Below are positions 7,703-16,466 of a stretch of 64,000 bases of DNA, one piece after another. The translations under genes and the position numbers were made by a program. The DNA comes from Sphingomonas sp. 1F27F7B (GTDB lineage Bacteria; Pseudomonadota; Alphaproteobacteria; Sphingomonadales; Sphingomonadaceae), in assembly GCF_005503355.1 (NCBI RefSeq), contig NZ_SCMK01000010.1:101276-165275 (forward strand), read 5' to 3'. A model generated the notes under the pieces. The model was not told where the DNA came from. It searched no databases and worked only from the letters and a program-made list of their open reading frames with translations. Numbering within the stretch: the first letter of the stretch is position 1; each line of letters begins with the position of its first letter.

Positions 7703-8140
7703 TCAATTGCCGAGCGCGTTGCGCAGCGGGGCGAGCGCGGCGCGGAGCCGCGCGGCGGTCTGGTCCAGCGATTCCTGCATCTGCAGCGCACCGTCGGTGA
7801 GCTTGCCCGCGGCGGCAACGGCGCGGCGGGCGTCCTGGTGGAAATGCTTCTCGAAGTCCGGATCGTTGCGGCGCTGGATGTCGCGCAGGCTGTCCTGCTC
7901 GCCGATCCTGGGGTCGACATAATGCGCGATCGGGCCGACACGCGTGTCGAGCACGATGCCGGCGAGGTTGGTGAGCATCGCCGCTGCGCCTTCCTGCACC
8001 ATCGGATTGTTCAGCGCCCGGGCGAGCGCCTCGGCCTTGTCGCGGGTGGAAGCGTCGCGCGTGGAGGCCGGTTGCGACTGCTGGGCGAGCGCCGGGGCGG
8101 CGGCGCAGCAGAACAGGGCAGCGGTTAGGAAGAGACGCAT
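7703..8140 (-). CDS. Secreted hypothetical protein
   Basis: Not a family I can name. The 145-residue product has a signal peptide (residues 1-19, FCCAAAPALAQQ) and a mature part of mostly charged helices: DKAEALARALNNPMVQEGAAAMLTNLAG, a central VGPIAHYVDPRIG, then DIQRRNDPDFEKHFHQDARR and an alanine-rich end. It contains no cysteine after the signal and no recognisable catalytic motif. It is likely periplasmic. It sits alone, 86 nt downstream (on the minus strand, upstream) of the GST gene start and 108 nt from the M23 peptidase end. Confidence 0.75.
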   Translation of the reverse strand: MRLFLTAALFCCAAAPALAQQSQPASTRDASTRDKAEALARALNNPMVQEGAAAMLTNLAGIVLDTRVGPIAHYVDPRIGEQDSLRDIQRRNDPDFEKHFHQDARRAVAAAGKLTDGALQMQESLDQTAARLRAALAPLRNALGN

Positions 8141-8248
8141 GGCACGCTCCGGAGTGGGACTCGGATATCACGCCTCCATAGCACAAATGGCCGGGACAAG
8201 CGGAGCAGGTTGCGACGAGCCGTGCTTCTCCTAGCCGGAGGAGAGGGC

Positions 8249-9727
8249 TCAGTCTTCGGCATCCTTCACGGCGCCGTGCCCGACGGGCACCGAGAGCAGG
8301 CGGTTCAACTCGGCCCTGAACTCGCCGAGATCGCCGCCGGTAAGCTGCTGGGTGCTGGTGAACGACACCGAGCGCGGGTTCACCGCCATGCCGTTGCGAT
8401 AGAGCTCATAGTGCAGGTGCGGCCCGGTCGACAGGCCGGTATTGCCCACGGCGCCGATGCGCTGCCCGCGGCGCACGCGCTCGCCGCCCCGGACATAGAT
8501 GCGGCTGAGATGGCCATAGCCGGTGCCATAGCCATTGCCATGCGTGACCTTGATGAAATTGCCGTATCCGCTGCTGCGGCCGGCGAACTGGACGACGCCG
8601 TCGCTTGCGGCGAAGACCGGCGAGCCCCAGGGCGCGGCGATGTCTACGCCCCGGTGCATGCGGGTATAGCCGAGGATCGGGTGGCGGCGCATGCCGAAGC
8701 CCGAGGAGAAGCGGCCGTTCGCCGGCATCGCCATCGCGCCGGTGGTGCTGCCGCGGCCCAGGCCGTCGAACCAGGTCGTCTTGCCGCCCTGCTCGAACGG
8801 CGCGAGCTGCACCTTGTTCGAACAGCCGCTGACGCCGGCGTACATCAGGCTTCCCATCTGCACTTCGCCGGTCTCGGCGCGCGCCTGGCCGACGATGATG
8901 TCGAACTTGCAGTCCGAGCCGAGCCGCGAGACCGGGGTGCGCGTCGCCAGCGCCTTGATATAGCTTTCCACTGCCTTGGCCGGAGCGCCGGCAGCGCGGG
9001 CCGAGCGATAGAGCGACCTGCCGATCGTGCCCTGGATGCGCAGCGGCGTGCGATCGATCGCGATCGGAATGGCACGCATCGAGAGTGCGTTGCCGGTGCG
9101 GACGAACAGCACGCGCTGGTCGAACCGCGTGCGGATATCCAGTTTCTCGAGCGGGCGCGGCTGCGATTTGTCGACGCGGCGGCCCAGCGTATAGTCCATG
9201 GTGTTGGGCTGGATCTCGTCCAGCGCCACGGCCCTGGTGATCAGGTTGCCCACGGTGGCGGCGTCGGCCTTGCCGATGCCGGAGCGCATCAGCGTCGCGA
9301 GCAGGGCGCCGCCCGAGGCCAGCTTGGTGGTGCCTTCGAGGAGCGGCCGCTCCGGCGTGTCGGTAAGGGGCGAAACCAGCCCGGTCGCGGCGACGCGGAC
9401 GCCGGTGCCCGAACCCATGCCGAGCGGCTTGATGGCCTGGGCCTGGGTGGCATCGAACTCGGCACCGGAAAGCGGCGCGGGGACGGCGCCGTAGATCGGA
9501 TTCTCGAAGCCGGGCGCGAGCAGCAAGGTGGCGGCGATCAGGGCGACGCAAGTCGCGGCGCCGCGATACCAGGTGAGCGAGCCGATGCGCGAGCCAAGGT
9601 CCGGCGCAAACTCGAAGTCGGCGAAGCGTTCGTTGAAGCGTGCGGCAAGGCCGCGCGGCGGGGCCGTGACGCGCGCCGATGCGCCGCCGCCGGTCAGCCC
9701 CTCTCCATGATCACTACGCAGATACAA
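8249..9727 (-). CDS. M23-family metallopeptidase (LytM/peptidoglycan endopeptidase type)
   Basis: A membrane-anchored peptidoglycan hydrolase or LytM-type regulator. About 492 residues: cytoplasmic N-terminus, one membrane span near residues 55-72 (AATCVALIAATLLLAPGF), a long periplasmic region, and a C-terminal M23 domain. Zinc ligands are visible in GMRRHPILG, HRGVDIAAPWG and THGNGYGT, with the signature GPHLHYE, so the active site looks intact. The start is uncertain: the frame is open far upstream but no ATG occurs near the domain start, and I chose TTG at 9725-9727, which has a G-rich ribosome site about 10 nt upstream. Confidence 0.85.
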   Translation of the reverse strand: MYLRSDHGEGLTGGGASARVTAPPRGLAARFNERFADFEFAPDLGSRIGSLTWYRGAATCVALIAATLLLAPGFENPIYGAVPAPLSGAEFDATQAQAIKPLGMGSGTGVRVAATGLVSPLTDTPERPLLEGTTKLASGGALLATLMRSGIGKADAATVGNLITRAVALDEIQPNTMDYTLGRRVDKSQPRPLEKLDIRTRFDQRVLFVRTGNALSMRAIPIAIDRTPLRIQGTIGRSLYRSARAAGAPAKAVESYIKALATRTPVSRLGSDCKFDIIVGQARAETGEVQMGSLMYAGVSGCSNKVQLAPFEQGGKTTWFDGLGRGSTTGAMAMPANGRFSSGFGMRRHPILGYTRMHRGVDIAAPWGSPVFAASDGVVQFAGRSSGYGNFIKVTHGNGYGTGYGHLSRIYVRGGERVRRGQRIGAVGNTGLSTGPHLHYELYRNGMAVNPRSVSFTSTQQLTGGDLGEFRAELNRLLSVPVGHGAVKDAED

Positions 9728-9952
9728 GGCGCAACGCCCCCCAAAAGGTCGTCGATGTCGTGCCGTAAACCCCCGGCTACCGACAAGATCAGTGTGGAAG
9801 GCAGGACTTAAAGTCAAATTAAGCACCCTGTTCGGGGCCGGCTCGTGCGGCGAGTTGTGCCGCCTCGCGGATGAAGCGAAGCGTTCACCATATTCGCCAG
9901 TATTTCCAACATGGTTAAGGCGGATGGCCAAGCTGGGGGAGTTGCTTAAGGG

Positions 9953-9979
9953 GCGACTCGGAACGATCTTGGGAGTCGC
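9953..9979 (+). promoter_or_regulatory. Leader hairpin covering the ribosome site of the SUV3-type helicase gene
   Basis: GCGACTC (9953-9959) pairs with GAGTCGC (9973-9979), and the ATG begins at 9981. The Shine-Dalgarno-like GGGAG (9971-9975) runs into the 3' arm, so the hairpin would hide it. Regulation is inference. Confidence 0.4.
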
Positions 9980-9980
9980 A

Positions 9981-12458
9981 ATGAGTCGTTTCGCGCGTTC
10001 TCCGATCACTGCCGTGCTGGGGCCCACCAACACCGGCAAGACGCATCTCGCAGTGGAGCGGATGGCCGGACATGCCAGCGGCATGATCGGCTTTCCGCTG
10101 CGCCTGCTGGCGCGCGAGGTCTATGACCGCGTCGTCCGGATGAAGGGCAGCGACGCCGAAGTCGCGCTGATCACCGGCGAGGAGAAGATCCTGCCGCCCA
10201 GGGCGCGCTGGTTCCTGTGCACTGCGGAATCGATGCCGCTGGAGCGTGAGGTGGCATTCGTCGGGCTCGACGAGGCCCAGCTGGGCGCGGATCCCGAGCG
10301 CGGCCACGTCTTCACCGACCGGCTGCTGCGCGCCCGCGGCCGCGACGAGACGATGATCCTCGGCTCGGACAGCCTGAAGCCGATGCTGAAGGCGCTCGTC
10401 CCCGACGCGGAAGTGATCGGCCGGCCGCGCTTCTCCACGCTCTCCTATGCCGGGGCGAAGAAGCTCTCCCGGCTGCCACGCCGCTCGGCGATCGTCGCGT
10501 TCAGCGCCGAGGAAGTCTATGCCGTCGCCGAGGCGCTGCGGCGCCTGCGCGGCGGTGCGGCGGTGGTGATGGGCGCATTGAGCCCCCGCACCCGCAACGC
10601 CCAGGTCGCGATGTTCCAGGCGGGCGAGGTCGACTATCTCGTCGCCACCGATGCGATCGGCATGGGGCTCAACATGGATGTGCACCATGTCGCCTTCGCT
10701 TCGCTTTCCAAGTTCGACGGACGCCGCCAGCGCCGGCTCACCGTGGCCGAGATGGCGCAGATCGCGGGACGCGCGGGGCGGCACCAGAGGGACGGGACCT
10801 TCGGTGCGCTGCATGAGGATGGCCCCAATGCCTTCACGCCGGAGGAAGTGCTGGCAATCGAGGCGCACCGGGTGCCGCCGCTGGAGAAGCTCTACTGGCG
10901 CGAGGGGGAGCCCGATTTCGCCAGTATCGAGGCGCTGATCGCCAGCCTGGAAGCCAAGCCCCGGAGCGAGGTGCTGCGCGCCGCACCCGAGGCGGTGGAC
11001 CTTGCGGTGCTCAAGCGGCTTGCGGAAGAGGACTGGGTCCGCCAGCGCGTGCGCTCGCCGGCGATGGTCCGGCGGCTTTGGGCGGCGTGCGGCCTGCCCG
11101 ATTTCCGCAAGCTCGGGGCCGAGCCGCACAGCCGGTTCGTCGGCCGGCTGTTCGAGCATCTCTCCGAAGGGCATGGCCATGTGCCGCACATATGGTTCGC
11201 CGACGAGATCCAGCGGCTGGACAATATGGGCGGGGATGTCGAGACGCTGGCCGGGCGCATCGCGGCGGCGCGCAGCTGGGCCTATATCGCGCACCGCGCC
11301 GATTGGCTGGAGGATCCGGCGCACTGGGCCGAGCGTACCCGCGCGGTGGAGGAGAAGCTCTCCGATGCGCTGCACGCCAGCCTGACCCAGCGCTTCGTCG
11401 ACAAGCGCACCACCGTGCTGCTGCGTCAGATCGGCGCCGACGCCTCGAACCTGCCGGTGACGATCGGGCCTGAAGGCGAAGTGACCGTCGAAGAGCATGC
11501 GCTGGGCACGCTTACCGGCTTTCGCTTCACGGTCGCGCCCGAGGCGCGCGCCGCGGACAAGCGCATGCTGCTGGCGGCGGCGGAGAAGCGGCTGGGTGGC
11601 GAGTATCGCAAGCGCGGGACCGCGCTGGCCGGGGCCGAGGACGGGGCGATCGCGCTGACCGGGTCGGTGCTCACCTGGAACGGCGTGGCGGTCGCGGCGC
11701 TGGAGCCCGGGCCCAACATCGCCCGACCGCGCATCCGGCTGGACCGCGCGCTCGACGTGCTCGATCCGCCGGCTCGGGCGGCGGTGCAGGCCCGGCTCGA
11801 GCGGTGGTTCGCCGATCAGATCAGCAAGCGCCTTCCCGTCCTGGGCAAGCTCGACGCGGCGATGCGCGATCCGGCGGCCGGCTCGCCGTTGCGCGCGCTC
11901 GCGAACGCGTTGCTCGAAGCCGGCGGGCTGTTGCCGCGCCGCGCCGCCGCCACGCTGGTGGATGCGCTCGACCCGCCGGCGCGCCAGCGGCTGCGCCAGG
12001 CCGGCGTCACCATCGGCACGCTCGACATCTTCGCGCCCGCCCTGCTCAAGCCCGGCGCGGCGCGCTGGCGGCGCGAATTGATGGACCTGGCGGAGGCGCC
12101 GCGCGACGGCGCCACCGTGCTGCCGCGCGCCGCCCCGGGTGCCGATCTCGTCCATGGCTATCGCCCGCTGGGCGCGCAGGCAGTGCGCGTCGACCTGGTC
12201 GAGCGTATCGCCCGCGCCGCGCATGATGCCCGGCAGGGGCGCAAGCCCTTCGCTCCCGATCCGGCGCTCGCCACTTCGATGGGGCTGACCGCCGAAACGC
12301 TGGCGCGGCTGATGGCCCAGCTCGGCTTCCGCACCGCACGATCCGCCGAAGGTGCGCCGCAGCACTGGATATGGCAGGGACTGGTCGCGCCGCCCAGGCC
12401 GAAGGCGCCGCCGCGCGACAATGCCTTCGCGGCGCTCGAGGCGCTGAAACATGGCTGA
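9981..12458 (+). CDS. SUV3-like ATP-dependent RNA helicase
   Basis: This is the bacterial relative of the mitochondrial SUV3 helicase, which unwinds RNA for degradation. The 825-residue protein has the P-loop GPTNTGKT at 14-21, the Walker B variant DEAQ (VGLDEAQLG), and a second RecA-like domain with YLVATDAIGMGLNMD and the arginine motif QIAGRAGRHQRDG. A long C-terminal region without a second helicase core follows. ATG at 9981 starts directly on the helicase fold; longer upstream starts lack similarity. The stop overlaps the S4-protein gene by 8 nt, a gene pair typical of alphaproteobacteria, so both are co-translated. Confidence 0.92.
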   Translation: MSRFARSPITAVLGPTNTGKTHLAVERMAGHASGMIGFPLRLLAREVYDRVVRMKGSDAEVALITGEEKILPPRARWFLCTAESMPLEREVAFVGLDEAQLGADPERGHVFTDRLLRARGRDETMILGSDSLKPMLKALVPDAEVIGRPRFSTLSYAGAKKLSRLPRRSAIVAFSAEEVYAVAEALRRLRGGAAVVMGALSPRTRNAQVAMFQAGEVDYLVATDAIGMGLNMDVHHVAFASLSKFDGRRQRRLTVAEMAQIAGRAGRHQRDGTFGALHEDGPNAFTPEEVLAIEAHRVPPLEKLYWREGEPDFASIEALIASLEAKPRSEVLRAAPEAVDLAVLKRLAEEDWVRQRVRSPAMVRRLWAACGLPDFRKLGAEPHSRFVGRLFEHLSEGHGHVPHIWFADEIQRLDNMGGDVETLAGRIAAARSWAYIAHRADWLEDPAHWAERTRAVEEKLSDALHASLTQRFVDKRTTVLLRQIGADASNLPVTIGPEGEVTVEEHALGTLTGFRFTVAPEARAADKRMLLAAAEKRLGGEYRKRGTALAGAEDGAIALTGSVLTWNGVAVAALEPGPNIARPRIRLDRALDVLDPPARAAVQARLERWFADQISKRLPVLGKLDAAMRDPAAGSPLRALANALLEAGGLLPRRAAATLVDALDPPARQRLRQAGVTIGTLDIFAPALLKPGAARWRRELMDLAEAPRDGATVLPRAAPGADLVHGYRPLGAQAVRVDLVERIARAAHDARQGRKPFAPDPALATSMGLTAETLARLMAQLGFRTARSAEGAPQHWIWQGLVAPPRPKAPPRDNAFAALEALKHG

Positions 12459-12753
12459 CGGCGGGGTGATGCGGATCGACCGGTTCCTCTGGTGGTCGCG
12501 CCTCGCCAAGACGCGTTCGGCGGCGCAGGCCATCGCCGAGCGGGGCACGCTTCGCATCGACGGCCGCCGGGTCGAGCGCAGCTCCGCCACCGTGCGGGTG
12601 GGGTGCGTCCTGGCCTTCCCGCTCTATGGCAGGGTCCGGGTGGTGCGGGTCGAACTGCTGCCCGCCCGGCGCGGCCCGCCGGGCGAAGGACGCGCCTGCT
12701 ATCAGGACCTGGTGGTCACTGAGAACGTCTCGCAGGAAGCGCCAATTGATTGA
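12451..12753 (+). CDS. S4-domain RNA-binding protein (Hsp15-like)
   Basis: A 100-residue RNA-binding protein related to heat-shock protein 15, which binds 50S subunits carrying stalled nascent chains. The S4 fold is clear at residues 7-55: MRIDRFLWWSRLAKTRSAAQ, then GTLRIDGRRVERSSATVRVGCVL. A short basic tail follows. It starts inside the last codons of the helicase gene, is therefore translationally coupled to it, and ends 60 nt before fdxA. The exact role in this genus is not established. Confidence 0.85.
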   Translation: MADGGVMRIDRFLWWSRLAKTRSAAQAIAERGTLRIDGRRVERSSATVRVGCVLAFPLYGRVRVVRVELLPARRGPPGEGRACYQDLVVTENVSQEAPID

Positions 12754-12813
12754 CGCAGCGAATCCACAGGCATAGCAGGACCCCCACGTCTTCGATCCAA
12801 GGGGCCAGTTTCC

Positions 12814-13152
12814 ATGACCTATGTCGTCACCGACGCCTGCATCCGGTGCAAGTACATGGATTGTGTCGAGGTCTGTCCGGTTGACTGCTTCTACGAGGGC
12901 GAGAACATGCTCGTCATCAATCCGAACGAGTGCATCGACTGCGGCGTCTGCGAGCCCGAATGCCCGGCAGAGGCGATCCTGCCGGATACCGAGAACGGCC
13001 TCGAGAAGTGGCTGGAGCTCAATCGCACTTATTCGGAATCCTGGCCCAACATCACCCAGAAGGGCGACGCGCCCGCCGACGCCGATGCGATGAAGGGCGT
13101 CGAGGGCAAGTTCGAGCAGTTCTTCTCGCCCGAGCCCGGCTCGGGTAACTAG
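12814..13152 (+). CDS. fdxA: 7Fe ferredoxin FdxA
   Basis: A cytoplasmic electron carrier with one 3Fe-4S and one 4Fe-4S cluster. The 112-residue sequence has the Azotobacter FdI-like cysteine pattern: [17 protein letters not shown] near the start, then [12 protein letters not shown]. The C-terminal extension (residues 60-112) is the length normal for the alphaproteobacterial FdxA subgroup. It follows the helicase and S4 genes and precedes carD, a conserved alphaproteobacterial order. Confidence 0.95.
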   Translation: MTYVVTDACIRCKYMDCVEVCPVDCFYEGENMLVINPNECIDCGVCEPECPAEAILPDTENGLEKWLELNRTYSESWPNITQKGDAPADADAMKGVEGKFEQFFSPEPGSGN

Positions 13153-13161
13153 GTTCCGGTC

Positions 13162-13186
13162 TTGCCGGCATCCGCGGAGCCGGCAA
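13162..13186 (+). terminator. Hairpin after fdxA, candidate terminator
   Basis: TTGCCGGC (13162-13169) pairs with GCCGGCAA (13179-13186), 10 nt after the fdxA stop. The loop contains TCCGCGGA. Only TT follows, so termination would be weak or factor-dependent. Confidence 0.45.
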
Positions 13187-13653
13187 TTCGACTGCAGTGA
13201 ACAGCCGGGCTCGGCTGCACTTGGTCGGGTGGCATCGGCCGGGGGCGATGCGCATGGGCCCTGGCGCTTGCCTTGCTCCGCATGAAGCAGAGTCCGGGAT
13301 TGTTGCGGAAGCGTCACGCTGCGGTGCAGCGCCGCCGAATCGGTCGCGTGCCCTTGCCGGATCCTGGGGTCGTCCGGCCCGGCAGCGAGCGGCAGACACA
13401 ATATGAACAGGTTCGCGACATTGGCCGCGGCGAGGGAATCGCCGGAATCCTGCGATGAATTGCATATTTTCGCTGCACAGCGGCGCACTCGGTCTGGTAA
13501 TTTTATTGCAAACGTGTTAAATGGCCGGAGACGGAGGAAGATTCGCCTCCGCCCGGAGAAGCAAAGAGAAGTCGCCCCGATCAGCCCGTCCCGTATTCGC
13601 CGGGGTGGACGCCGAGCCCGTCGGGGCCGGTTATCACGAAAGGTTCCTCGCAC
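13187..13653. other. 467-nt gap before carD
   Basis: I see no convincing gene. Its last 170 nt are locally AT-richer (near 13465-13520, around TTTTATTGCAAACGTGTTAAAT) and probably hold the carD promoter and leader, but no -35/-10 pair is clear enough to assign. Confidence 0.4.
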
Positions 13654-14187
13654 ATGGCTGCCAAGGCGCTGTCCTTCGATGTCGGCGATTATGTCGTTTA
13701 CCCCAAGCACGGCGTTGGCCGTGTGATCGAGCTCCAGAAATCCGAAATCGCGGGAATGCAGCTCGAACTCTACGTGCTGCGCTTCGAAAAGGAAAAGATG
13801 ACGCTGCGCGTTCCGACCAACAAGGCCGAGAGCGTGGGCATGCGCAAGCTTTCGAGCGACAAGACGCTCAAGGAAGCGCTGGATACGCTGAAGGGCAAGC
13901 CGAAGGTCAAGCGCACCATGTGGTCGCGCCGCGCCCAGGAATATGAAGCGAAGATCAACTCGGGCGACTTGGTGTCGATCGCCGAAGTGGTCCGCGACCT
14001 CTTCCGCGCCGACGACCAGCCCGAGCAGAGCTATTCGGAGCGCCAGATCTTCGAAGCGGCCGCCAGCCGCCTCGCCCGCGAACTCGCGGCGATGGAGGAA
14101 GTGGACGAGCCGGCCGCGCTCGAGAAGATCCTCGAGATCCTGCGCAAGGCCGCGGCGATCCACAACAAGGACAAGGTTCCGGCCTGA
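13654..14187 (+). CDS. carD: CarD-family RNA-polymerase-binding regulator
   Basis: CarD/CdnL proteins bind the RNA polymerase beta subunit and stabilise open complexes at rRNA and other promoters. The 177-residue product has the N-terminal Tudor-like RNAP-interaction domain (FDVGDYVVYPKHGVGRVIEL, then LELYVLRFEKEKMTLRVP) and a helical DNA-binding domain (MWSRRAQEYEAKINSGDLVSIAEVVRDL, then SYSERQIFEAA). Length and order match the family. Start ATG at 13654 gives the conserved N-terminus. It is transcribed alone and ends at a strong terminator. Confidence 0.93.
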   Translation: MAAKALSFDVGDYVVYPKHGVGRVIELQKSEIAGMQLELYVLRFEKEKMTLRVPTNKAESVGMRKLSSDKTLKEALDTLKGKPKVKRTMWSRRAQEYEAKINSGDLVSIAEVVRDLFRADDQPEQSYSERQIFEAAASRLARELAAMEEVDEPAALEKILEILRKAAAIHNKDKVPA

Positions 14188-14212
14188 CCCCGATCGGTCC
14201 GGAACCCGAAGC

Positions 14213-14246
14213 AAGGGGCGGCCTTGAAAACCGCCCCTTTTCCTTG
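14213..14246 (+). terminator. Rho-independent terminator of carD
   Basis: AAGGGGCGG (14213-14221) pairs with CCGCCCCTT (14231-14239), with a 9-nt loop, followed by TTTCCTT. It lies 25 nt past the carD stop. Confidence 0.85.
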
Positions 14247-14257
14247 TCTGATCGATG

Positions 14258-14279
14258 GTGTATTATGTATCCAATACAC
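14258..14279. promoter_or_regulatory. 22-bp dyad in front of the GIN-domain genes
   Basis: GTGTATT (14258-14264) and AATACAC (14273-14279) form perfect arms 8 nt apart, ending 24 nt before the first GIN-domain gene. The position over the likely promoter suggests a repressor operator; such GTGTAT-type dyads are used by some GntR-family regulators, but no regulator is encoded nearby. Confidence 0.5.
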
Positions 14280-14302
14280 ATGGATTTCGGGAGGAAGTTT
14301 CG

Positions 14303-15034
14303 ATGCGCGCTGCTCTGATCGCCCTGGCCCTGCTGCCGCTAACGACCGCTGCCGCCTGCCATGCCAGCTGGGAGAAGGAAGGCCACACGGTCAAGCCGAG
14401 CGGCGTCGGCGCCAAGCGCAGCTATGACGCGACCGGCTTCACCAAGGTCGATCTGCGCGGGCCGGACGATATCGAGGTGCGCAGCGGCGCGCAGTTCGCA
14501 GTCACCGCCGAGGGCGATACGGCCGTCCTCGACCAGCTCGAGGTTCGCGTGGTCGACGGCACGCTGCGCGTCGGCCGCAAGGACCGGAACGGCTTCTCGT
14601 TCAGCAACGACCGCGGAGCGAAGGTCCATGTCGTCCTGCCGAAGCTCGATGGTGCGAGCGTGAGCGGCTCCGGTAACATGAGCGTCGACAAGGCCGAGGG
14701 CGCTTTCCGCGGCGCGATCGCCGGCTCGGGCAATCTCGGCATCGCCACGCTTGCCGCCACCGACGCCGATCTCTCGATCGCGGGCTCCGGCGACCTCACC
14801 GTCGCAGGCACGGTCAACCGGCTCAACGCCTCGATCGCCGGCTCGGGCGACATCGATGCCAGCAAGCTGACCGCCACCGGCGCCAGCATCTCGGTCATCG
14901 GGTCGGGCAGCCTGCGCGGTGTGGTCAGGGGCGGCGCCTCGGTCTCGATCGCGGGCTCGGGCGACGTCAATCTCACCGGCGGCGCGAAATGCTCGGTGAG
15001 CGCGGTGGGCTCGGGCGAGGCGCATTGCTCCTGA
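14303..15034 (+). CDS. GIN-domain (DUF2807) exported protein
   Basis: The 243-residue product has a signal peptide (about 1-18, ending TAAAC) and one long putative auto-transporter-like GIN domain. The domain is a right-handed beta-helix-like fold built from short repeats; the motif GSG with N, D or S after it recurs seven times between residues 115 and 240 (for example SGSGNM, AGSGNL, AGSGDL, AGSGDI, IGSGSL). Function of DUF2807 proteins is unknown; they are envelope proteins. AGGAAG lies 10 nt before the ATG at 14303, and a dyad precedes the gene. A second GIN protein follows 37 nt later. Confidence 0.88.
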   Translation: MRAALIALALLPLTTAAACHASWEKEGHTVKPSGVGAKRSYDATGFTKVDLRGPDDIEVRSGAQFAVTAEGDTAVLDQLEVRVVDGTLRVGRKDRNGFSFSNDRGAKVHVVLPKLDGASVSGSGNMSVDKAEGAFRGAIAGSGNLGIATLAATDADLSIAGSGDLTVAGTVNRLNASIAGSGDIDASKLTATGASISVIGSGSLRGVVRGGASVSIAGSGDVNLTGGAKCSVSAVGSGEAHCS

Positions 15035-15071
15035 GCTTGCCTCGGCGCTGAAGCCGCGCAAGGGTGCGTCC

Positions 15072-15776
15072 ATGTATCGGCTCGCCCTCGCTCCCCTGCT
15101 GCTGCTTGTCGGTGCCGCCGCGCCGGGAGACGAGCGCGTCGTGATGGTCACCGGCTTCGACCGGCTGCGGATCGACGGCCCGTTCGCGGTGGAAGTGGCG
15201 CCCGGTTCGCCGGGCGTGACGATCGCCGGGGATCGCGCCGCGCTCGATCGCGTCGCCGTGCGAGTTGAAGCGGGCACGCTGGTCATCAATTCCGGCACGC
15301 AGAGCTGGGAATCGGCCGCGGGCAAGATCGCGAGCGATGCCCGCATCCGTGTCACCGTGCCCGGGTTGCGGGTGGTGCAGACCAATGGCGGCGCGCTGCT
15401 GAAGATCGCAGAAATGCGTGGCAACCGGCTCGACGTCTCGCTCAATGGGGCGGGGCGGATCGATATCGGCAAGATCGATGCGCAGGATCTGGGCGTCACC
15501 CTGGCCGGCGCGGGTACGGTGGCGCTGACCGGCAATGCGCTGCACACACGGGTGCGGCTCTATGGCACCAGCAACCTCGACGCTGCGGCGTTCACCACCG
15601 CCGATGCGCTGCTCGTGTCGGGAAGCGGCGGCGCGCTGGTGATGAACGTGCGCTATAACGCCCAGATCAGCGCGACATCGAGTGGGCTGGTCCGCGTGCT
15701 CGGCCCGGCCAAATGCCAGGTGATCGGGCAGGGCCCGGTGGAGTGCGCCGATCTCGAACCGCGCCGGGGAAGCTAG
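15072..15776 (+). CDS. Second GIN-domain (DUF2807) exported protein
   Basis: The 234-residue product has a signal peptide (1-17, LLLLVGAAAPG) and a GIN domain with degenerate turns (LNGAGRIDIG, LAGAGTVAL, VSGSGGALV). It resembles the preceding gene in architecture but has fewer GSG repeats, consistent with an old duplication. It lies 37 nt after the first copy, on the same strand, and overlaps the convergent pdeM gene by four bases at the shared CTAG. Function is unknown. Confidence 0.85.
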   Translation: MYRLALAPLLLLVGAAAPGDERVVMVTGFDRLRIDGPFAVEVAPGSPGVTIAGDRAALDRVAVRVEAGTLVINSGTQSWESAAGKIASDARIRVTVPGLRVVQTNGGALLKIAEMRGNRLDVSLNGAGRIDIGKIDAQDLGVTLAGAGTVALTGNALHTRVRLYGTSNLDAAAFTTADALLVSGSGGALVMNVRYNAQISATSSGLVRVLGPAKCQVIGQGPVECADLEPRRGS

Positions 15777-16435
15777 GCCGCGAGCGGGAAGCGCAGCAGC
15801 CGGTCCTCGAGCGCGACCAGCGCCTGTGCACTGGGCCCCACCGCGCGGACGATCTCGGGGTGATGCGCGTCCAGCCCGCCGGTGAGCGCGCCGAAGGCCG
15901 GCAGGATCAGCTTGGTCGGCGACGCGACGAAGCAGCGCCGCGCCACTTGCCGCCCCCGGATACGCAGGCGCAGCTTGGGGTGAAAATGGCCCGAGAGCTC
16001 GGGGCGCGGATCCGCCGGCTCGGCCTCGTGGCGCAGGATCAGGCCGTCGATCTCGGCTTCCTCCAGGATCGTGCCGCCAAGGGGGGCGATCAGCAGGCTG
16101 TCGTGATTGCCGGTGATCCAGCGCCAGTCGAGCCGGGCGGTGAGCCGGGCGAGCAGCGCGCGCGCATCTTCGGGCAGCCGCTCGCACCCCTGCGAATCGT
16201 GGAAACTGTCGCCCAGGCACCAGAGCTCGCGCGCCCGGGTCCGCACCGCCAGCGCCTCGACCGCGTGCAAAGTCGCGATCGAATCATAGGGAGGCAGCAT
16301 CTGCCCGCGCGCGGCGAACCAGCTGCCCTTTTCGAAATGCAGGTCGGCGACGAGCAGGGCCCTGCGCGCCGGCCAGTAAAGCGCGCCCTCGGGGAGCGCC
16401 ATCAGGTCATGGCCGGCGAACGAAAGGGGAACCAT
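15773..16435 (-). CDS. pdeM: Ligase-associated DNA damage response endonuclease PdeM
   Basis: A calcineurin-like metallophosphoesterase of the PdeM type, which in other bacteria is encoded with an ATP-dependent DNA ligase and a helicase for repair. The 220-residue protein shows the metal-binding motifs in order: DLHFEKG near 31, GDSFHD near 75, GNHDS near 109, and GHFHPK near 149. The partner ligase and helicase genes are not in the window, so here it stands apart. It converges on the second GIN gene, sharing CTAG at the stops. Confidence 0.88.
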   Translation of the reverse strand: MVPLSFAGHDLMALPEGALYWPARRALLVADLHFEKGSWFAARGQMLPPYDSIATLHAVEALAVRTRARELWCLGDSFHDSQGCERLPEDARALLARLTARLDWRWITGNHDSLLIAPLGGTILEEAEIDGLILRHEAEPADPRPELSGHFHPKLRLRIRGRQVARRCFVASPTKLILPAFGALTGGLDAHHPEIVRAVGPSAQALVALEDRLLRFPLAA

Positions 16436-16466
16436 GGCCCCGGTATCGATCCTCGCGGCCGCGCCG

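Noticed and set aside
9915..12590. A very long minus-strand frame opposite the SUV3-type helicase gene
   Set aside because: Its translation is rich in R, A, Q and H with no recognisable domain, as expected for the opposite strand of a GC-rich gene; the plus-strand helicase is clear.
13187..13653. Short frames in the gap before carD as genes
   Set aside because: None has a convincing ribosome site or protein-like translation.
14175..14206. GGTTCCGG/CCGGAACC dyad over the carD stop as a second terminator
   Set aside because: No T-run follows and the first arm lies in the coding end; the hairpin at 14213 is the better terminator.
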